From contig JANLUX010000031.1 of NCBI GenBank assembly GCA_031363705.1, positions 1-7,595 on the forward strand: a stretch of 7,595 nt of DNA, given 5' to 3'. Position numbers and translations under genes: made by a program. Shown here piece by piece: positions 5,266 through 7,595 of the stretch (its first letter is position 1; every line of letters starts with the position of its first letter). The stretch comes from JANLUX01 sp031363705. GTDB lineage: Bacteria; Bacteroidota; Bacteroidia; AKYH767-A; OLB10. A model generated the notes under the pieces. That model was given only the letters and a program-made list of their open reading frames with translations, was not told the origin of the DNA and ran no database searches.

Positions 5266-7533
5266 ATGCAGATAAATTTTACGAAAACATTATTTTATTT
5301 TTTCCTTTTCTTCCTCACAAGCGGAAATCTTTTTGCGCAGCACCTAAGCATTAAGGGACAACTTACAGGAACTGACGGAGGCAACCCTATTATTGGGGCA
5401 ACTGTAATTTTAGCAAACACAGATAAAGGAACAACAACAGATGCTATAGGAAACTTCAATATCACAGGACTTTCGCAAGGCAACTATCAGATAGTTATTT
5501 CCTATCTTGGTTATGAAAAGTTTCAGAAAGAAATTTCGCTTACAAACAACCACCAAATAAATATTTCTCTCAAACCTTCTTCCATCAATCTCACGGAAGT
5601 AACAGTAAGCCCGAACAAATCAATTACCCAAAGTGAATCTATTTCGGGAGTTGACAAACTTTTGCGACCTGTAAACACAGCACAGGATTTATTGCGGCTT
5701 GTTCCAGGACTTTTTATTGCACAACATGCGGGAGGAGGAAAAGCGGAACAAATTTTTTTGCGTGGCTTTGACAGCGACCACGGAACGGATTTTAATATTT
5801 CCGTTGACGGTATGCCTGTCAATATGGTTTCTCATGCGCACGGACAAGGTTATGCTGATTTTCATTTCGTAATTCCTGAAACGGTTGACCGCTTAAAAGT
5901 TTACAAGGGACCTTACACTGCGCGCTTTGGAGATTTTGCAACCTCAGGCACAGGAGAATTTTTCACAAAAAATTCCATAGACCACACCGAAGTGAAAGCG
6001 GAACTTGGAATGTTTGATACTTACCGTGCACTTGGTATGTTCAAACTTTTAGACAAGCAACATCTTTTTACCAAAGAAAAGGAAAACGCATACATAGCAG
6101 GTGAATATGTATTTACCAACGCATATTTTGATCAGAAACAAAAATTCAATCGTTATAATTTATTAGGAAAATATTCTGGCATGTTGAACGCTTCAAACTA
6201 TTTCACTTTTTCAGCTTCAACATTTTTTGCCCATTGGGATGCTTCAGGACAGGTTCCGCAACGGGCAATTGATGCAGGAATTATTGATCGTTTCGGTAGT
6301 GTTGACCCCACAGAAGGTGGACAAACTCACCGAACTAACATCAATTCAATTTTAACCACTACAACTAAACACAATGTCATCATAAAAAATCAGCTGTACT
6401 ATGTAAATTATTATTTCAATCTCTATTCTAATTTTACTTTTTATCTCAACGACTCTGTTCACGGTGATGAAATAAATCAAACCGACAACCGACATATTTT
6501 TGGTTACTCAGGTACCTATCAGAAAGATTATTTCATTGCTGGTAAAACATTGCACACAACAGCAGGCATCGGAACAAGAAATGATTTAGCACAAATTTCT
6601 CTCAAGCCCGCAGAAAAACGAATTGTTCGTGACACAACTGTTTCAGGAAAAGTTTATCAGCAGAACACAAACACTTTTCTTGATCTCACGCTTGACATCA
6701 ATAAACGATTTTCAATCAATGCAGGAACACGATTAGATTATTTTCAATTTAATTTCACAGATGATAAAGTAGATAGCTTGTCAGGAACAAAATCAATTGT
6801 TCGTGCAAGTCCCAAGTTGAATTTTTATTATGCAGTGAATGAACAACTTCAATTCTTTTTAAAATCAGGAATTGGTTTTCACTCCAACGATGCACGAGCA
6901 GTAGTAATAAATCATGTTGACAACAGTTTGCCGAAAGCATACGGAGGAGAAATCGGAAGTGAATTCAAATTAGGAAAACGCATTTTAGTAAACGCAGCTT
7001 TGTGGGGATTGTATTTAGAAAGTGAACTGGTTTATGTAGGCGATGAGGCAACGGTAGAAACAAATAATCCAACGCAAAGAATCGGAATTGATTTAAGTAT
7101 TCGTTATCAAATCACTGATAAATTATTTGCTGATGTTGATTTGAATTACAATCATGGAAGATTAGTTGGACTTCCTGAAGGAGAAAATTTTATTCCGCTT
7201 GCTCCGCGCTTAACAAGCATTGCAGGATTAACATACAAGCAGGATAAAGGCATCAATGCAAGCTTGCGATATCGTTACATTGACTCACGACCTGCAAATG
7301 AAACAAACAGCGTTACAGCCAAAGGATATTTTTTATTGGATGCAGTACTTGCTTACAAACTTTCAAAGTTTGAATTTGGTTTGAGTGCTGAAAATCTTTT
7401 AAACACCGTTTGGAATCAGGCGCAGTTTGATACCGAAAGCCGTTTGTTCAATGAACCTGCCGCTGTTTCAGAATTACATTTCACGCCAGGCACTCCGTTC
7501 TTCCTTAAAGGAAATATTGCATTTCACTTTTAA
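5266..7533 (+). CDS. TonB-dependent outer-membrane receptor with carboxypeptidase-regulatory-like N-terminal domain
   Basis: A 755-aa outer-membrane transporter that should import a ligand using energy from TonB-ExbB-ExbD. A signal peptide covers residues 1-24 (hydrophobic FYFFLFFLTSG, likely cleavage after LFA). Residues ~27-105 are a carboxypeptidase-D regulatory-like beta-sandwich (IKGQLTGTDGG, IIGATVILANTDKGTTTDAIGN). A TonB-box-like LTEVTVS sits at 109-115. The plug follows (~125-240), with LRGFDSDHGTD, SVDGMP and the VKVYKGP-like LKVYKGPYTARFGD. The rest is a 22-strand-type barrel ending in a terminal Phe (IAFHF), typical of proteins recognised by the BAM complex. The plug segment 169-200 is rich in Asp and His, including SHAHGQG at 189-195. 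There is no SusD partner after it and the protein is shorter than usual SusC proteins, so a glycan-uptake role is not supported. The ligand is unknown. No strong Shine-Dalgarno is seen; the ATG at 5266 is chosen because it begins the signal peptide. Confidence 0.92.
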   Translation: MQINFTKTLFYFFLFFLTSGNLFAQHLSIKGQLTGTDGGNPIIGATVILANTDKGTTTDAIGNFNITGLSQGNYQIVISYLGYEKFQKEISLTNNHQINISLKPSSINLTEVTVSPNKSITQSESISGVDKLLRPVNTAQDLLRLVPGLFIAQHAGGGKAEQIFLRGFDSDHGTDFNISVDGMPVNMVSHAHGQGYADFHFVIPETVDRLKVYKGPYTARFGDFATSGTGEFFTKNSIDHTEVKAELGMFDTYRALGMFKLLDKQHLFTKEKENAYIAGEYVFTNAYFDQKQKFNRYNLLGKYSGMLNASNYFTFSASTFFAHWDASGQVPQRAIDAGIIDRFGSVDPTEGGQTHRTNINSILTTTTKHNVIIKNQLYYVNYYFNLYSNFTFYLNDSVHGDEINQTDNRHIFGYSGTYQKDYFIAGKTLHTTAGIGTRNDLAQISLKPAEKRIVRDTTVSGKVYQQNTNTFLDLTLDINKRFSINAGTRLDYFQFNFTDDKVDSLSGTKSIVRASPKLNFYYAVNEQLQFFLKSGIGFHSNDARAVVINHVDNSLPKAYGGEIGSEFKLGKRILVNAALWGLYLESELVYVGDEATVETNNPTQRIGIDLSIRYQITDKLFADVDLNYNHGRLVGLPEGENFIPLAPRLTSIAGLTYKQDKGINASLRYRYIDSRPANETNSVTAKGYFLLDAVLAYKLSKFEFGLSAENLLNTVWNQAQFDTESRLFNEPAAVSELHFTPGTPFFLKGNIAFHF

Positions 7534-7542
7534 AGGAGTCAC

Positions 7543-7547
7543 AAGGG
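7543..7547 (+). promoter_or_regulatory. Possible ribosome binding site for the right-edge gene
   Basis: AAGGG lies seven bases before the ATG at 7555, a normal spacing for a weak Shine-Dalgarno. An AGGAG at 7534-7538 is too far away (16 bases) to act on this ATG. Confidence 0.3.
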
Positions 7548-7554
7548 ATAAATT

Positions 7555-7595
7555 ATGAATATAACTTCCCATGGAAATTATTTTTATACCCTTAA
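7555..7595 (+). CDS. Start of a probable next gene (3' end missing)
   Basis: An ATG 21 bases after the receptor stop codon opens a frame that runs to the right edge (MNITSHGNYFYTL and on). The short gap, same strand and absence of a terminator suggest co-transcription with the receptor. Thirteen codons are too few to assign a family. The opening loosely recalls some metallo-beta-lactamase-fold hydrolases, but that is a guess from memory and should not be carried forward as an annotation. Confidence 0.4.
   Translation, partial: MNITSHGNYFYTL

Noticed and set aside
5266..7533. SusC-type glycan receptor
   Set aside because: No SusD-like gene follows within the visible 60 bases, the protein is about 250 residues shorter than usual SusC proteins, and the plug motif differs.
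962..7533. The kinase, restriction enzyme and receptor as one new functional system
   Set aside because: The gaps between them are 170-190 bases, no shared regulatory element is visible, and each gene makes sense alone. Only conserved neighbourhood in other genomes would justify the link.

Overview
The window reads as a low-GC chromosomal segment of a Bacteroidota bacterium. The evidence is a type IX secretion (T9SS) C-terminal sorting domain on the first gene, a TonB-dependent receptor with an N-terminal carboxypeptidase-regulatory-like domain, and AT-rich leaders with little or no Shine-Dalgarno sequence. All five genes (three complete, two cut by the window edges) lie on the + strand.

Layout. 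Bases 3-560 hold the 3' end of a secreted, T9SS-sorted protein, followed by a strong intrinsic terminator (581-611). A 350-base AT-rich non-coding stretch with several dyads leads to a soluble histidine kinase (962-2494). Its N-terminal half is an unusually regular rod of twelve 21-residue units, plus a thirteenth that runs into the kinase core. After a 190-base gap comes an 803-aa single-chain restriction-modification enzyme (2685-5096). It has an HsdR-like nuclease signature (D-x8-ExK plus QxxxY), a gamma-class adenine-N6 methyltransferase core, and a C-terminal region that is presumably the target-recognition domain. A perfect 13-bp inverted repeat sits inside its 3' coding region. The next gap has two small related hairpins and a dyad. 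Then comes a complete TonB-dependent outer-membrane receptor (5266-7533) with a His/Asp-rich plug segment. The first 13 codons of a probable next gene follow after 21 bases.

Working together. I see no sign that these genes form one system. The terminator separates the first gene from the kinase. The kinase has no response regulator in view, and the restriction enzyme is self-contained. The receptor may be co-transcribed with the gene cut off at the right edge. The points most worth a second look are the kinase repeat (63-bp units with a recent 189-bp block duplication), the palindrome inside the restriction gene, a possible composition mosaic in that gene, and the metal-ligand-like residues of the receptor plug. 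I found no RNA genes, CRISPR arrays or insertion sequences.
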